A stretch of DNA of 64,000 nt from DATBLE01 sp963808815 (GCA_963808815.1 CAWEGI010000002.1:62001-126000); one strand, 5' to 3'. Positions 33,408 through 43,206 are shown, counted from the stretch's first letter. Made by a program: numbers and translations. The notes: generated by a model from the sequence alone, not told the origin.

Positions 33408-34031
33408 TCAGTCGATGATCGAGTCGCGCAGCGCGATCGCAACCGCGTGCGTCCGCGTGTCGGCCTCGAGCTTCGTGAGGATGTGGCGCACGTGGCTCTT
33501 CACCGTCTCCTGGCTGATGAAGAGCCTGGCCGCCACGTCGGCGTTGGACATGCCGTCGGCGAGCAGCTGGAGGATCTCCCGCTCGCGCGGGGTGAGCATG
33601 TCCGTGCCTTCCTTCCCGCTCAGGAACGCGGGCATCAGCGCGGGGTCGATGTAGCCCTCGCCGGCCGCCAGCTTGTCGATCGCCTTCAACAGCGTCTCGT
33701 GTGGCGCCTCCTTGAGGATGTAACCCTTCGCGCCCGACTCGATGCCACGCGCGAGCAGCGAACGCTCGCTGAAGGCGGTGAAGATCAGCACGGCCGTCTC
33801 GGGAGCCTGCGCGACGATCTGCTTCGTCGCCTCGAGGCCGTCCATGCCGGGCATGCGGACGTCCATGACCACGACGTCCGGCTTTCGCCGCTCGACGAGC
33901 GTGACCGCCTGCTCGCCGTCGGACGCCTCGCCGATGACGCGGATGTGCGACGCGCGCGAGAGCGACAGCCTGAGCCCTTCGCGGACGACCTCGTGGTCGT
34001 CGACGATCAGGCACGTGATCTCCTCCGGCAT
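33408..34031 (-). CDS. NarL/LuxR-family response regulator
   Basis: 207 residues: receiver domain ITCLIVDDHEVVREGLRLSL (acidic pair), KPDVVVMDVRMPGMDGLEAT (phospho-Asp), LIFTAFSERSLLARGIESGA, KGYILKEAP (Lys), then the LuxR HTH: LTPREREILQLLADGMSNAD and VAARLFISQETVKSHVRHIL. ATG 34031 is preceded 7 nt by TATGAT (plus-strand 34039-34044), which fixes the start within a longer open frame and suggests a leaderless mRNA. Confidence 0.93.
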   Translation of the reverse strand: MPEEITCLIVDDHEVVREGLRLSLSRASHIRVIGEASDGEQAVTLVERRKPDVVVMDVRMPGMDGLEATKQIVAQAPETAVLIFTAFSERSLLARGIESGAKGYILKEAPHETLLKAIDKLAAGEGYIDPALMPAFLSGKEGTDMLTPREREILQLLADGMSNADVAARLFISQETVKSHVRHILTKLEADTRTHAVAIALRDSIID

Positions 34032-34060
34032 GCGCTCGATCATAGAGCGGCCGCAGGTGG

Positions 34061-34957
34061 TCACACCGCCAGCGTCAGCTGCTCCGCCGACGCCGGCGGC
34101 TCGGCGCGCACGCTCCGCCGGTCGCGGATGCCGTGCCGCTTCCTGAGCTCGGCGACCATGCGTCGAACGGGCTCGACCTGCGCCTTGGGCAGGTACGCGC
34201 GCGACTCATAGAGCCGTTCGTAGCGGTCGAGCTCCTCCGGCCAGTCCGATGCCAGTGCCTCGAGGAAGTGCTCGCGGGTGCCGGGCTTGAGGTAGAGCAC
34301 ATTCGCCCAGACGTTGGTCGCGCCCGCCTCGCGGGCGGCGCGGACGACCCGCTCGAGCTGCTCGGGAGAGTCGGAGATGCCGGGCAGGATCGGCGCCATT
34401 CCGACGCCGGCCTTCACCCCCGCCGCGACCAGCTTGCTCAGCGCCTCGAGCCGGCGGCGCGGCGGCGGGGTGCCGGGCTCTGTCCGGCGCCAGACCTCCT
34501 CGTCGAGCGTCGGCACCGAGAAGACGACGCCGACATCCGCCCGCGACGCCGCCTCGACGAGGACGTCGAGGTCGCGGACGACCATCGGGCTGCGGGTGAT
34601 CAGGCTGAACGGGTTCGACGCGTCACGGAGCGCCTCGAGGCAGCCGCGGGTCAGCTTGTACCGCCCCTCGGCCGGCTGGTAGGGATCGGTCGCCGCACCG
34701 ATCGCCACGACCTCGCCTGCCCAGGACGGCCGCGCAAGCTCCCGCCGAAGCACCTCCGCCACGTTCACCTTCACCCGAATCGAGCGTCCGTAGCGATCGT
34801 CGGACGGCCGGTCGGCCCGCAGCTCGAAGGCGCGCACGTAGCAGAACGTGCAGCGGTGCGCGCAGCCCATATAGGGGTTGAGCGACCAGCCGAACCCCAT
34901 ACCCTTCACCCGGTTCAGCGCGCTCCGGCAGGGCTCTTCGCGATACTCGACCTCCAT
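34061..34957 (-). CDS. Rv2578c-type radical SAM protein
   Basis: 298 residues from ATG 34957. KGMGFGWSLNPYMGCAHRCT then FCYVRAFEL: the CxxxCxxC cluster site (CAHRCTFC). Further SAM-fold signatures: VVAIGAATDPYQPAEGRYKL, SLITRSPMVVRDLDVLVEAA, VVFSVPTLDEEVWRRTEPGT. This group is related to spore photoproduct lyase-like proteins; substrate unknown. The start is chosen because TATCAT (plus-strand 34965-34970) lies 7 nt upstream. A LexA-type palindrome follows at once (34971-34982). Divergent from the MBL hydrolase. Confidence 0.85.
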   Translation of the reverse strand: MEVEYREEPCRSALNRVKGMGFGWSLNPYMGCAHRCTFCYVRAFELRADRPSDDRYGRSIRVKVNVAEVLRRELARPSWAGEVVAIGAATDPYQPAEGRYKLTRGCLEALRDASNPFSLITRSPMVVRDLDVLVEAASRADVGVVFSVPTLDEEVWRRTEPGTPPPRRRLEALSKLVAAGVKAGVGMAPILPGISDSPEQLERVVRAAREAGATNVWANVLYLKPGTREHFLEALASDWPEELDRYERLYESRAYLPKAQVEPVRRMVAELRKRHGIRDRRSVRAEPPASAEQLTLAV

Positions 34958-34964
34958 CACCGCC

Positions 34965-35893
34965 ATGATAGAACATACGTTCGCACCGGTCGAGGTGGCG
35001 GACGGGATCGTCCGCGTCACCTATCCGATGCCGATGAAGCCCGGCCACGTCCACGGGTACCTCGTGGCCACCGCGGAGCGGGTACCTGCTCGTGGACGCC
35101 GGGCTGGGCCTGCCGGAGATGGCCGAGCACTGGGCGGCGCTCGCACCGCAGCTGGACCGTCCGATCACCGAGATCCTGATCACGCACTTCCATCCCGACC
35201 ACGTCGGCGGTACCGCCGATGCCGTCGAGGCGACTGGAGCATCGGTCCTGCAGGGGGCGCTCGACCACTACCAGTGCGAGAAGGTCTGGGGCAGCGACGC
35301 CTGGGTCCCGCAGCTGGCCGCCTGGTTCGCCCGGCAGGGCGTCCCGCCCGAGGAGACGGCGGAGCTGCTCGAGGTCGGCAGCGTATACCGCCGGTTCGTC
35401 CACTTCGTTCCCGACGCTCGCCTGCTCCGTGAAGGCGACGAGGTGGCCGGCTGGAACGTCGTCGAGTTCCCCGGCCATGCCGACGGGCACATCTGCCTCC
35501 TGAAGGACGGCGTGCTGATCGCCGGCGACCATCTCCTCCCGCGGATCACCCCCGCGGTCGGCCTCTACCCGGACTCACGGCCCGATCCGCTCGGCGACTT
35601 CATGGCCTCGCTGGAGCGGGTGGCTCGAGCTCGCGCCCAGGCTCGCTCTGCCCGGGCACGGAGACCCGATCGACGATCCGGCCGGTCGTGCCCGGGAGAT
35701 CGTCCAGCATCACCACGAGCGGCTCGACGAGACCGAGGCGGCGCTCCGTGGCGGGCCGAGAGGCGGGTACGAGCTCTCGCACGTCCTGTTCTCCGGCGAG
35801 CTGGGCGCCGCCCAGCGGCGCTTCGCGGTCGCCGAGACGCTCTCGCACCTGGAGCGGCTCGTGCGTCGAGGGCCGGGCAGTGCGCGGAGGTGA
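34965..35893 (+). CDS. MBL-fold metallohydrolase (two frameshifts)
   Basis: About 309 residues after bridging. MIEHTFAPVEVADGIVRVTY, GHVHGYLVAT, YLLVDAGLGLPEMAEHWAAL, then the metal motif ITHFHPDHVGGTADAVEATG (HxHxDH), FPGHADGHICLLKDGVLIAG (His and Asp ligands) and LALPGHGDPIDDPAGRAREI (third His). The shifts near 35082 and 35627 each vanish if one G is removed from a GGG run, so they look like sequence errors. ATG 34965 is not certain; GTG 34994 is an alternative. Its C-terminal helical part resembles glyoxalase II-like hydrolases with a thioesterase-type tail. Confidence 0.82.
34971..34982. promoter_or_regulatory. Candidate LexA (SOS) box at the radical SAM promoter
   Basis: GAAC-ATAC-GTTC, matching the core of the actinobacterial/Gram-positive SOS box CGAACRNRYGTTYC apart from its outer bases. 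It abuts the -10 of the radical SAM gene and overlaps the first codons of the divergent MBL gene. Confidence 0.55.
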
Positions 35894-35909
35894 CGACGGA
35901 TACGTGACC

Positions 35910-35952
35910 TATACTCAGCGCTAGGTTCCTTGGAGAACGACCTCCTTCCTAG
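35910..35952 (+). promoter_or_regulatory. Promoter and structured 5' leader of the CorC gene
   Basis: -10 TATACT at 35910-35915, followed by CTAGG (35921-35925) pairing with CCTAG (35948-35952) around an inner GGAG/CTCC pair. The folded stretch ends 24 nt before the GTG start. No match to a riboswitch class that I can name. Confidence 0.45.
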
Positions 35953-35976
35953 TACCTGGGCCCCGGTAGGCGGGGC

Positions 35977-37291
<1,315 letters not shown>

Positions 37292-37332
37292 CCACCACCG
37301 CCGGGCCATATCGCCCTGCATAGACTAGGACC

Positions 37333-38350
37333 GTGAAGGCGGTCGTGATCGAGCGCCCGCACGAGGTCGTCTATGGGGAGGTGGAGACCCCGACCTGCGG
37401 GCCGGGAGACGTGCTGGTGCGCAGCCGGTTCGCCGGCCTCTGCCGCACCGACGTCGAGGTGCTGGAGGGCGAGCTGGACCTGCGCTGGGTGCGTTACCCG
37501 TGCATCCCGGGACACGAGTGGAGCGGGGTGGTGGAGGCGGTAGGCGAGGGCGTGACCGGGCTCGAGCCCGGTGACCGCGTCGTCTGCGAGGGGTTCTGCT
37601 ACTGCGGCGCCTGCCGCCGCTGCCGGGCCGGCGATACCCACCTCTGCGAGACCTATGACCAGCTCGGCTTCACCCGCGGCGGAGGCTACGGCGAGCTCGT
37701 GGTCGCGCCTCGGCGCGTCGTCCACCGGCTGCCCGGACGGCGTCGCGCTCGACGCGGCGGTGCTGGTGGAGCCGGCGTCGGTGGTCCTCCAGGGGCTCTC
37801 GCGCGCCCAGCCGAGGCCGGGAGAGACGATCGGCGTGATCGGTCTCGGCACGCTCGGAGCGCTAACGCTCGTCCTTGCGCGGCTGTTCGCGCCCGCGGCG
37901 GTAGTCGCCTACGGGATCCGCGGGGCCGAGCTCGAGCTCGCGCGGCGGCTCGGCGCCGACGAGACCGTCGACCTCTCGGCCGGAACGGCAGTACACGAGG
38001 GCGAGCTCGATCTCGTGGTCGAGACGGCGGGGGCGGTCGACGCGATCGAGCTGGCCACCCGGCTGCCGCGCATGGGCGGTCGCGTCGTCGCGCTCGGGAT
38101 CGCAGGCGGCGACCGAGAGCTGGCGCTTCCCGCCGACCGCTTCGTCCTCCGCGATCTGACGCTGATCGGCAGCGTCGGCTACACGACGGCCGTCTGGTCG
38201 CGCATGGTCGAGCTGCTCGGGGCCGGACTCGTCGACCTCGCGCCCGTCGTCGCCCGCCGCTTCCCGGCCGAGCGCTTCGAGGACGCGTTCGCGCTCATGG
38301 GTGACCGCGACGGCGTCGTCGGCCGGATCCTCCTGGAGCACGGGGGATGA
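37333..38350 (+). CDS. Zinc-dependent medium-chain alcohol/polyol dehydrogenase (one frameshift)
   Basis: About 338 residues. MKAVVIERPHEVVYGEVETP, catalytic Cys in FAGLCRTDVEVLEGELDL, CIPGHEWSGVVEAVGEGV (GHE), the structural-zinc lobe CEGFCYCGACRRCRAGDTHL then C, and the Rossmann GVIGLGTLGALTLVLARLFA. The pattern is that of threonine/sorbitol-type dehydrogenases. One extra G near 37733 breaks the frame. GTG 37333 is 6 nt after a -10 TAGACT (37321-37326). It heads a run with a sugar-binding protein and an MFS transporter, suggesting oxidation of an imported sugar or polyol. Confidence 0.9.
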
Positions 38351-39381
38351 TCGATCGCTCGAACTTTCTCAGTCGTGCCGGAGCCGGAGCGGCCGGTTTC
38401 TCGCTGGCCCAGCTGCTCGGCCCTGCGGCCGCCCTGGCCGGCGACGGGGGCGGCGACTTCCCGGCACACCCGCGCTGGCGGTTCGTCTTCGTCAGCCACG
38501 AGACGCTCGACCCGCTGTTCGTCGCCACGCAGTTCGGCGCGCAGGACGCCGCTGCTCTCGTGCGCTGCACGATGCAGTGGAGCGGCTCCCCGCGGGGGAG
38601 CGTCAAGGAAACGGTCAAGGCGCTGCGGTCGGCGATTTCGGACAAGGCCGACGGGATCGCGGTCTCGGTCCTCGACGGAGCCGCGATCGCTCCGGTCGCG
38701 GACTCGGCCGCGCGGGCGGGCATCCCGCTCGTCGCCTTCAACGTCGACTCGGGGTCGAGCGGGCGCCGGTATGCGTACGTGGGTGAGAACCCACGTGCGT
38801 CGGGCGTCAACGTCGGTGTCGAGATCGCCCGGCTCGCTCCCACCGGCACCGTCGTCCTCTTTACGCCGCAGCAGGCGAAGACGTGGACGGAGCGACGTCT
38901 CCAGGGGATCCTCACCGGGCTCGCGGCATCGCGCAGGGCGCCCGCGGCGACCGTGGTCCGGCTTTCGGGCGACGCGGCCAAGCAGCAGAACGCGGTCGAG
39001 AAGGCCTACGCCCGCGAACGCGGGATCCGCGGGCTGTTCGCGGTCGACGGCCTCGGGACCCTCGCGTGCGGGCGGGCGATCTCGCATCTCGGCCTGAGGG
39101 CGAAGGGTGTCAAGGGCGGTGGCTACGACCTTCTTCCAGACGATCTCGAGCTGGTCGCCGACGGGACACTCGACTTCGTCGTCGACCAGCAGCCGTACGT
39201 CCAGGGGTTCGCGCCGGTGCTGCAGCTCTTCCTCGCGAGGATCTCGCAGGGGGTCGTCGTCCCGTGGGATACCGAGACCTCGGTGCTTCTGCGCCGGTCG
39301 GACGTGCGGATGTTCCTCGCGACGAAGAGCCGGTTCGAGGGTAGCTCGAGCCGCCAGGCGTACCCGCTTCGGCGCGCCTGA
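38347..39381 (+). CDS. Sugar-type periplasmic binding protein (ribose/rhizopine class)
   Basis: 344 residues. N-terminal Tat-like or plain signal (IDRSNFLSRAGAGAAGFSLA), then RWRFVFVSHETLDPLFVATQ, DKADGIAVSVLDGAAIAPVA, AGIPLVAFNVDSGSSGRRYA, YVGENPRASGVNVGVEIARL and IRGLFAVDGLGTLACGRAIS: the LacI/ribose-binding fold. ATG overlaps the ADH stop (ATGA). No ABC permease or ATPase lies nearby; the next gene is an MFS carrier, so it may work with a remote ABC system or as a sensor. Confidence 0.87.
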   Translation: MIDRSNFLSRAGAGAAGFSLAQLLGPAAALAGDGGGDFPAHPRWRFVFVSHETLDPLFVATQFGAQDAAALVRCTMQWSGSPRGSVKETVKALRSAISDKADGIAVSVLDGAAIAPVADSAARAGIPLVAFNVDSGSSGRRYAYVGENPRASGVNVGVEIARLAPTGTVVLFTPQQAKTWTERRLQGILTGLAASRRAPAATVVRLSGDAAKQQNAVEKAYARERGIRGLFAVDGLGTLACGRAISHLGLRAKGVKGGGYDLLPDDLELVADGTLDFVVDQQPYVQGFAPVLQLFLARISQGVVVPWDTETSVLLRRSDVRMFLATKSRFEGSSSRQAYPLRRA

Positions 39382-39382
39382 C

Positions 39383-40540
39383 GTGCGCCGGCGCTGGCTC
39401 GTCCTCGCGGTCGGGACGGTCGCGCAGGCGTCCCAGGCTGCCGTTCTGTTCGGGCTGGCCGTGCTCGCGCCCGCGCTCCGCGACCGTTACCACCTCAGCC
39501 TTACCCAGGTAGGCGTCATGCTCGGCGTGTCGGGCGTCGGGGCGGTGCTGACGCTCCTGCCGTGGGGGGTTGCGGCGGATCACGTCGGCGAGCGGGTGAC
39601 GGGAGCGGTCGGCCTGCTCGGTGCCAGCGCGGCGCTGGCAGCGTCGGCGTACGCGCCCGATTTCGCCATGCTGGTCCTGCTGCTCGCGATCGCGGGCGCG
39701 TTCGGGGCGAGCATCAACACGGCGACCGGGCGCGCGGTCACCAGCTGGTTCCCGCGCGAGACGCGCGGCTTCGCGCTGGGCATCCGCCAGTCCTCGGTCC
39801 CGATCGGCGGGCTCGTGGCCGCCCTCGGCATCCCGCTGATAGTCGACCATTCGAGTTCCCGTGCCGCGCTGCTCGTGCTTGCCGGGTTTTCGCTCGTCGC
39901 CGCCGTTCTCGCCGCCGGCTGGCTGGTGCAGGGCCCCGTGCGCGACGACGGTGAGCCCACCGCGGGCGTCCTGCGCCATCCGCTGAGGGACCGACGGATC
40001 TGGCGGCTGTCACTCGGCAGCGGGCTGCTGATCTGTACCCAGGTCGCGCTCACCGGCTTCGTGGTGATCTTCCTCGAGTCGGAGCGCGACCTGAGCGCCA
40101 CGCAGGCCGGTCTCGTGCTCGCGGCCATCAACGTGGTCGGCGCGGCGGGGCGGTTGCTGTCCGGCCGGGAGTCCGACCGCCGGGGCGGCAGCCGGGTCGC
40201 GCTGATCCGGGCGATTGCGGTAGCGACCACGGTCGCCGTTGCCGCCGCCGCGGCTCTGGCCGGTTCGGCCGTCTGGCTGCTGGTGGCGGCGCTGGTTGCG
40301 GGCGGCGGGCTGTCCATGTGCTGGAACGGGCTGGCCGTCGCCGCCGCCCTGGAGACGGCCGGGCCGAGACGGAGCGGTGCCGCGCTCGGGCTCCAGCAGA
40401 CACTGGTGGGGGCGGCGGTGGCAGTGACGCCGCTCGTGTTCGCGCCGTTCGTCGCCTCGACGTCGTGGCGCGACGGGTTCCTCGTCGCGGCGGCCTTGCC
40501 GCTCGTCGCGGTCGTCGTGCTGCGCCCCCTGCGCACGTAG
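39383..40540 (+). CDS. Major facilitator superfamily transporter
   Basis: 385 residues, about 12 TM segments. Start GTG 39383, 1 nt after the previous stop: VRRRWLVLAVGTVAQASQAA, FGLAVLAPALRDRYHLSLTQ, the loop-2 motif LPWGVAADHVGERVTGAVGL (DxxGxR-like), AFGASINTATGRAVTSWFPR, GLVLAAINVVGAAGRLLSGR and a second DxxG-type loop SDRRGGSRVALIRAIAVAT. Closest in style to CynX/NarK-like carriers. Substrate unknown; operon context suggests a sugar, polyol or its oxidised product. Confidence 0.87.
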   Translation: MRRRWLVLAVGTVAQASQAAVLFGLAVLAPALRDRYHLSLTQVGVMLGVSGVGAVLTLLPWGVAADHVGERVTGAVGLLGASAALAASAYAPDFAMLVLLLAIAGAFGASINTATGRAVTSWFPRETRGFALGIRQSSVPIGGLVAALGIPLIVDHSSSRAALLVLAGFSLVAAVLAAGWLVQGPVRDDGEPTAGVLRHPLRDRRIWRLSLGSGLLICTQVALTGFVVIFLESERDLSATQAGLVLAAINVVGAAGRLLSGRESDRRGGSRVALIRAIAVATTVAVAAAAALAGSAVWLLVAALVAGGGLSMCWNGLAVAAALETAGPRRSGAALGLQQTLVGAAVAVTPLVFAPFVASTSWRDGFLVAAALPLVAVVVLRPLRT

Positions 40541-40554
40541 GGGATACTGGGCGC

Positions 40555-41118
40555 ATGGAACGCGTTCTCGTCCTTGCCGGCGACGCGGTCGAGGATCTCG
40601 AACTCTTCTACGTCCTCTACCGCTTGCGCGAGGCCGGCTACGAGGTCGACATCGCGGCGCTCTCGCGGCGCACGATGCGCACCGTCGTCCACGACTTCGA
40701 GCCGGACTCCGACGCCTACGTCGAGAAGCCGGGGCGGCGGGTCGAGCCCGACCTCGCGTTCTCGGAGGTCGAGCCCGAGCGCTACGCCGGTCTCGTCATC
40801 CCGGGCGGACGGGCGCCGGAGTACATCCGCGTCGACCCCGACGTGCGCCGGATCGTGGGCCACTTCTTCGACCACGACCTGCCGGTCGGGACGCTCTGCC
40901 ACGGCCCGCAGGTGCCCGCCGCGCTCGGCTACCTGCAGGGACGCAAGAGCTCCGGCTTCCCGCCGCTCGGTCCGGACATCGAGGCGGCGGGTGGCACGTA
41001 CGTGGAGGGAGCCGATGTCGTCGACGGCAACATGGTCTCCTGCCGGGGTTGGGGCGACCTCGCCGAGTGGTCGAAGGCGTTCGTCGCGGCGCTCGAGCGC
41101 GCCGCGGTTCCCGCCTAG
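40555..41118 (+). CDS. DJ-1/PfpI family protein
   Basis: 187 residues: ERVLVLAGDAVEDLELFYVL, YAGLVIPGGRAPEYIRVDPD and the nucleophile elbow PVGTLCHGPQVPAALGYLQG (Cys followed by His). ThiJ/PfpI proteins act as glyoxalases, deglycases or amidases; which applies is unclear. ATG 40555 is 6 nt after a GATACT hexamer (40543-40548), so a likely separate leaderless transcript after the MFS gene. Confidence 0.9.
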   Translation: MERVLVLAGDAVEDLELFYVLYRLREAGYEVDIAALSRRTMRTVVHDFEPDSDAYVEKPGRRVEPDLAFSEVEPERYAGLVIPGGRAPEYIRVDPDVRRIVGHFFDHDLPVGTLCHGPQVPAALGYLQGRKSSGFPPLGPDIEAAGGTYVEGADVVDGNMVSCRGWGDLAEWSKAFVAALERAAVPA

Positions 41119-41194
41119 TCGCCGCGCAGCGCGTCGTCGTCGGCGAATCGGCGCGCGATTGCCTGTGGACGAGGTGTTCCACAATCGTTCCAAT

Positions 41195-41211
41195 CCAGTC
41201 TCAGAGACTGG
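41195..41211. terminator. Short perfect palindrome between convergent genes
   Basis: CCAGTCTC-A-GAGACTGG. Eight-bp arms around a single base, 77 nt after the DJ-1 stop and 64 nt before the MBL-like stop. One-base loops fold poorly in RNA, so a protein-binding site is also possible. Nothing else is seen in the 150-nt gap. Confidence 0.4.
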
Positions 41212-41274
41212 GTGAGAAACGTCACGAGGATCGCCTGGGCCGGATGGGTCAGGTGTTCGTCGGCCGGCGGCTCG

Positions 41275-41850
41275 TCAGGAGCGCAACGCGGCCGCGAGGG
41301 CAGCGCGGCCGTTCTCGAGGACGGGCTCGCCGTGCGTGACGAGCACGCGTTGGATCGGCAGCTCCAGCAGCGGAAGGAGGCCTTCGATCACCTCCAGGTA
41401 ATGCTCCTCGCCGACCCAGGACCGGGGGATCTCGAGCTCGGGGCCTCGGCTGATGACGACGTCGCCGAGAACGAGGGCCGAATGCTCGGAAACCCAGTAG
41501 GCCCGCTCGTCCCAGCGGTCGAGGACCAGCTCCACATCGGCGGGCATCTCATCGACGGTCGCGGCGTACCGTTCCACCAGTTCTGCCGCCGAGCGTCGAT
41601 GAGCCTCCACGGTCAACAGGATCCGGACCGAACCAGCTGCCCGCTCGACGTCGCGATCGAGCGCCTCGAGGAACCGGTCCCGATCCTCCATCGGCACCAG
41701 CGGGTCGAAGAGCACGATCGATCCGGGCCCTTCGTAGAAGTAGCAGCCGACCTCCTGCTCCCAACCGTCCGGCCCTCCGTCGGCCGGCGTCCAGGCGGGG
41801 TGTAGCCCGGTCCAGCGCCAGAGTCCGGTTGCGATCTCCTGGACCCGCAT
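41275..41850 (-). CDS. MBL-fold-like protein lacking the metal motif
   Basis: 191 residues: MRVQEIATGLWRWTGLHPAW, EQEVGCYFYEGPGSIVLFDP, LVPMEDRDRFLEALDRDVER, VRILLTVEAHRRSAAELVER, ALVLGDVVISRGPELEIPR and PIQRVLVTHGEPVLENGRAA. Strand order and the LFDPLVP and VLVTHGEPV ends follow the metallo-beta-lactamase fold, but HxHxDH is replaced by VEAHRRSA. Such degenerate members may bind without hydrolysing. The start ATG 41850 lies 45 bp from the divergent cupredoxin. Confidence 0.65.
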   Translation of the reverse strand: MRVQEIATGLWRWTGLHPAWTPADGGPDGWEQEVGCYFYEGPGSIVLFDPLVPMEDRDRFLEALDRDVERAAGSVRILLTVEAHRRSAAELVERYAATVDEMPADVELVLDRWDERAYWVSEHSALVLGDVVISRGPELEIPRSWVGEEHYLEVIEGLLPLLELPIQRVLVTHGEPVLENGRAALAAALRS

Positions 41851-41895
41851 TCCGCCTCTATCCTGGCAGGCAGAACATCACTCGGAAGGAGTTGC

Positions 41896-42285
41896 ATGAC
41901 GCGCACTCGCACGCTTACGTTGCTCGCCGCGCTCGCCGCGCTCGCCGCGCTCGCCGGGACGCTGGTCGTCGTCGCCCCGTCGAACGCGTCGAAGGCTGCG
42001 CTGCCCAAGCTGACGGGGACAGTGGGGCCGGGCTTCACGATCAGCATGAAGCGGCTCGGCAAGCCCTTCAAGACGATCAAGGCGGGGACCTACTCGATCA
42101 CGGTCGCGGACAAGTCGAACATCCACAACTTCCATCTGCGTGGGCTGAAGGTGAACAAGGAGGTCACGCAAGTGGGCTACGTCGGGACCAAGACGGTCAT
42201 CGTCAAGTTCCTGAAGGGCAAGAAGTACACCTTCGTGTGCGACCCGCACTTCACGACGATGAAGGGCAGCTTCACGGTCACTTAA
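41896..42285 (+). CDS. Exported cupredoxin-like protein 1
   Basis: 129 residues. Signal peptide with a 9-bp tandem repeat (LAALAALAALAG), then KLTGTVGPGFTISMKRLGKP, SITVADKSNIHNFHLRGLKV and KKYTFVCDPHFTTMKGSFTV. His in HNFHL, Cys, His and Met in CDPHFTTM make a type-1 copper site. ATG 41896 has GGAAGGAG 5 nt upstream, a strong SD. Directly followed by a paralogue. Confidence 0.85.
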   Translation: MTRTRTLTLLAALAALAALAGTLVVVAPSNASKAALPKLTGTVGPGFTISMKRLGKPFKTIKAGTYSITVADKSNIHNFHLRGLKVNKEVTQVGYVGTKTVIVKFLKGKKYTFVCDPHFTTMKGSFTVT

Positions 42286-42321
42286 CAAACCGGCAGAGCT
42301 GGGGCGGGCGTAGTGCCCCCC

Positions 42322-42678
42322 ATGAAACTCATCTGCACGCTCATCGCTTCCGGGGCGGTCGCGCTCCTCGCGACCGCCTCCGCGTCATCGATGGCGCCGC
42401 CTCGTCTGGTCGGGACGGTCGGCCCCGGCTTCACCATCTCGCTGAAGCACAACGGCAAGGTGTTCAAGACGCTGAAGCACGGCCGGTACACGTTCGCGAT
42501 CTCCGACAAGGCGAGCATCCATAACTTCCAGATCGAGGGGCCCGGAGTCGACCGGGCGATCACGACCGTCTCTTTCCAGGGGGCGAAGACCGTGACGATC
42601 ATGCTCAGGAAAGGCTCGTACAAGTTCTACTGCGCGCCGCACGAGAGCATCATGTTCGGGCGGTTCAAGGTCACCTGA
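42322..42678 (+). CDS. Exported cupredoxin-like protein 2
   Basis: 118 residues, paralogue of the preceding gene: signal MKLICTLIASGAVALLATAS, RLVGTVGPGFTISLKHNGKV, FAISDKASIHNFQIEGPGVD, GSYKFYCAPHESIMFGRFKV. The copper ligands His, Cys, His and Met (HNF, CAPHESIM) are kept. GTG 42313 is an alternative start. A strong terminator follows at 42712-42740. Likely periplasmic-space electron carriers. Confidence 0.83.
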   Translation: MKLICTLIASGAVALLATASASSMAPPRLVGTVGPGFTISLKHNGKVFKTLKHGRYTFAISDKASIHNFQIEGPGVDRAITTVSFQGAKTVTIMLRKGSYKFYCAPHESIMFGRFKVT

Positions 42679-42711
42679 CGCTCGCGGCGGCTTCGCCGCC
42701 TCGCTCGCTCT

Positions 42712-42740
42712 AACGGGGGGAACGGCCGGTTCCCCCCGTT
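42712..42740. terminator. Strong 12-bp terminator hairpin after the cupredoxins
   Basis: AACGGGGGGAAC (42712-42723), loop GGCCG, GTTCCCCCCGTT (42729-42740). A second hairpin precedes it: GGCGGC-TTC-GCCGCC (42686-42700). It stands between convergent genes. Confidence 0.7.
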
Positions 42741-42828
42741 GGCCCCCCTCCCTGATCCCCGCACCCGAGAGGCCCTGGCGTGCCGCGGCCGCCATGTCGG
42801 CCGCGGCGGCGCTAGGACAGGGACAGGT

Positions 42829-43206
42829 TCAATCGACCGCGAGCGGCTGGGCTGCTCCTCGCTCGATCATCCACGCGAGCAGCTCGCCCGTCGGCCGAGA
42901 GAGGATCAGGTACGGCCGCGCCTCCCAGAGACCGATGTTGGCGATGTCCGTCCGCGAGGGCTTGGCCGAGCCCGTCGGGTGGGAGTGGAAGACCGCGAGC
43001 TCCAGCCCTTCGTCCTCGAGTTCGAAGACCAGCGCCGGGTCGGGGACGCGCAGGTCGAACCGGTACGGGCTGGCGGCCGTGTTGACACAGGGGATGTAGC
43101 GCTCGGCGACGCCGTCGCGGAGCGCGATCAGGCCACAGGCCTCGTTGGGCGCCTCGTCCTCAGCGTGTCGCTCGAGCTCCTGACGCAGCTCGGCGGGGAC
43201 TACCAC
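42829..43206 (-). CDS. mec: JAMM/MPN metallopeptidase (Mec-like)
   Basis: 125 residues: ELRQELERHAEDEAPNEACG with the conserved Glu, LIALRDGVAERYIPCVNTAA, and LAVFHSHPTGSAKPSRTDIA, the JAMM zinc motif HxHx7SxxD. In Mycobacterium tuberculosis Mec cuts cysteine off the CysO carrier after CysM has added it. Here it is downstream of cysM with a 7-bp overlap, and upstream lies an E1-CysO fusion, so the same role is very likely. It may also trim the extra AHG from the fusion's C-terminus. Confidence 0.92.
   Translation of the reverse strand: MVVPAELRQELERHAEDEAPNEACGLIALRDGVAERYIPCVNTAASPYRFDLRVPDPALVFELEDEGLELAVFHSHPTGSAKPSRTDIANIGLWEARPYLILSRPTGELLAWMIERGAAQPLAVD

Noticed and set aside
41924..41957. 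Four tandem 9-bp units
   Set aside because: They encode the Leu-Ala-Ala core of a signal peptide; ordinary coding repeat.
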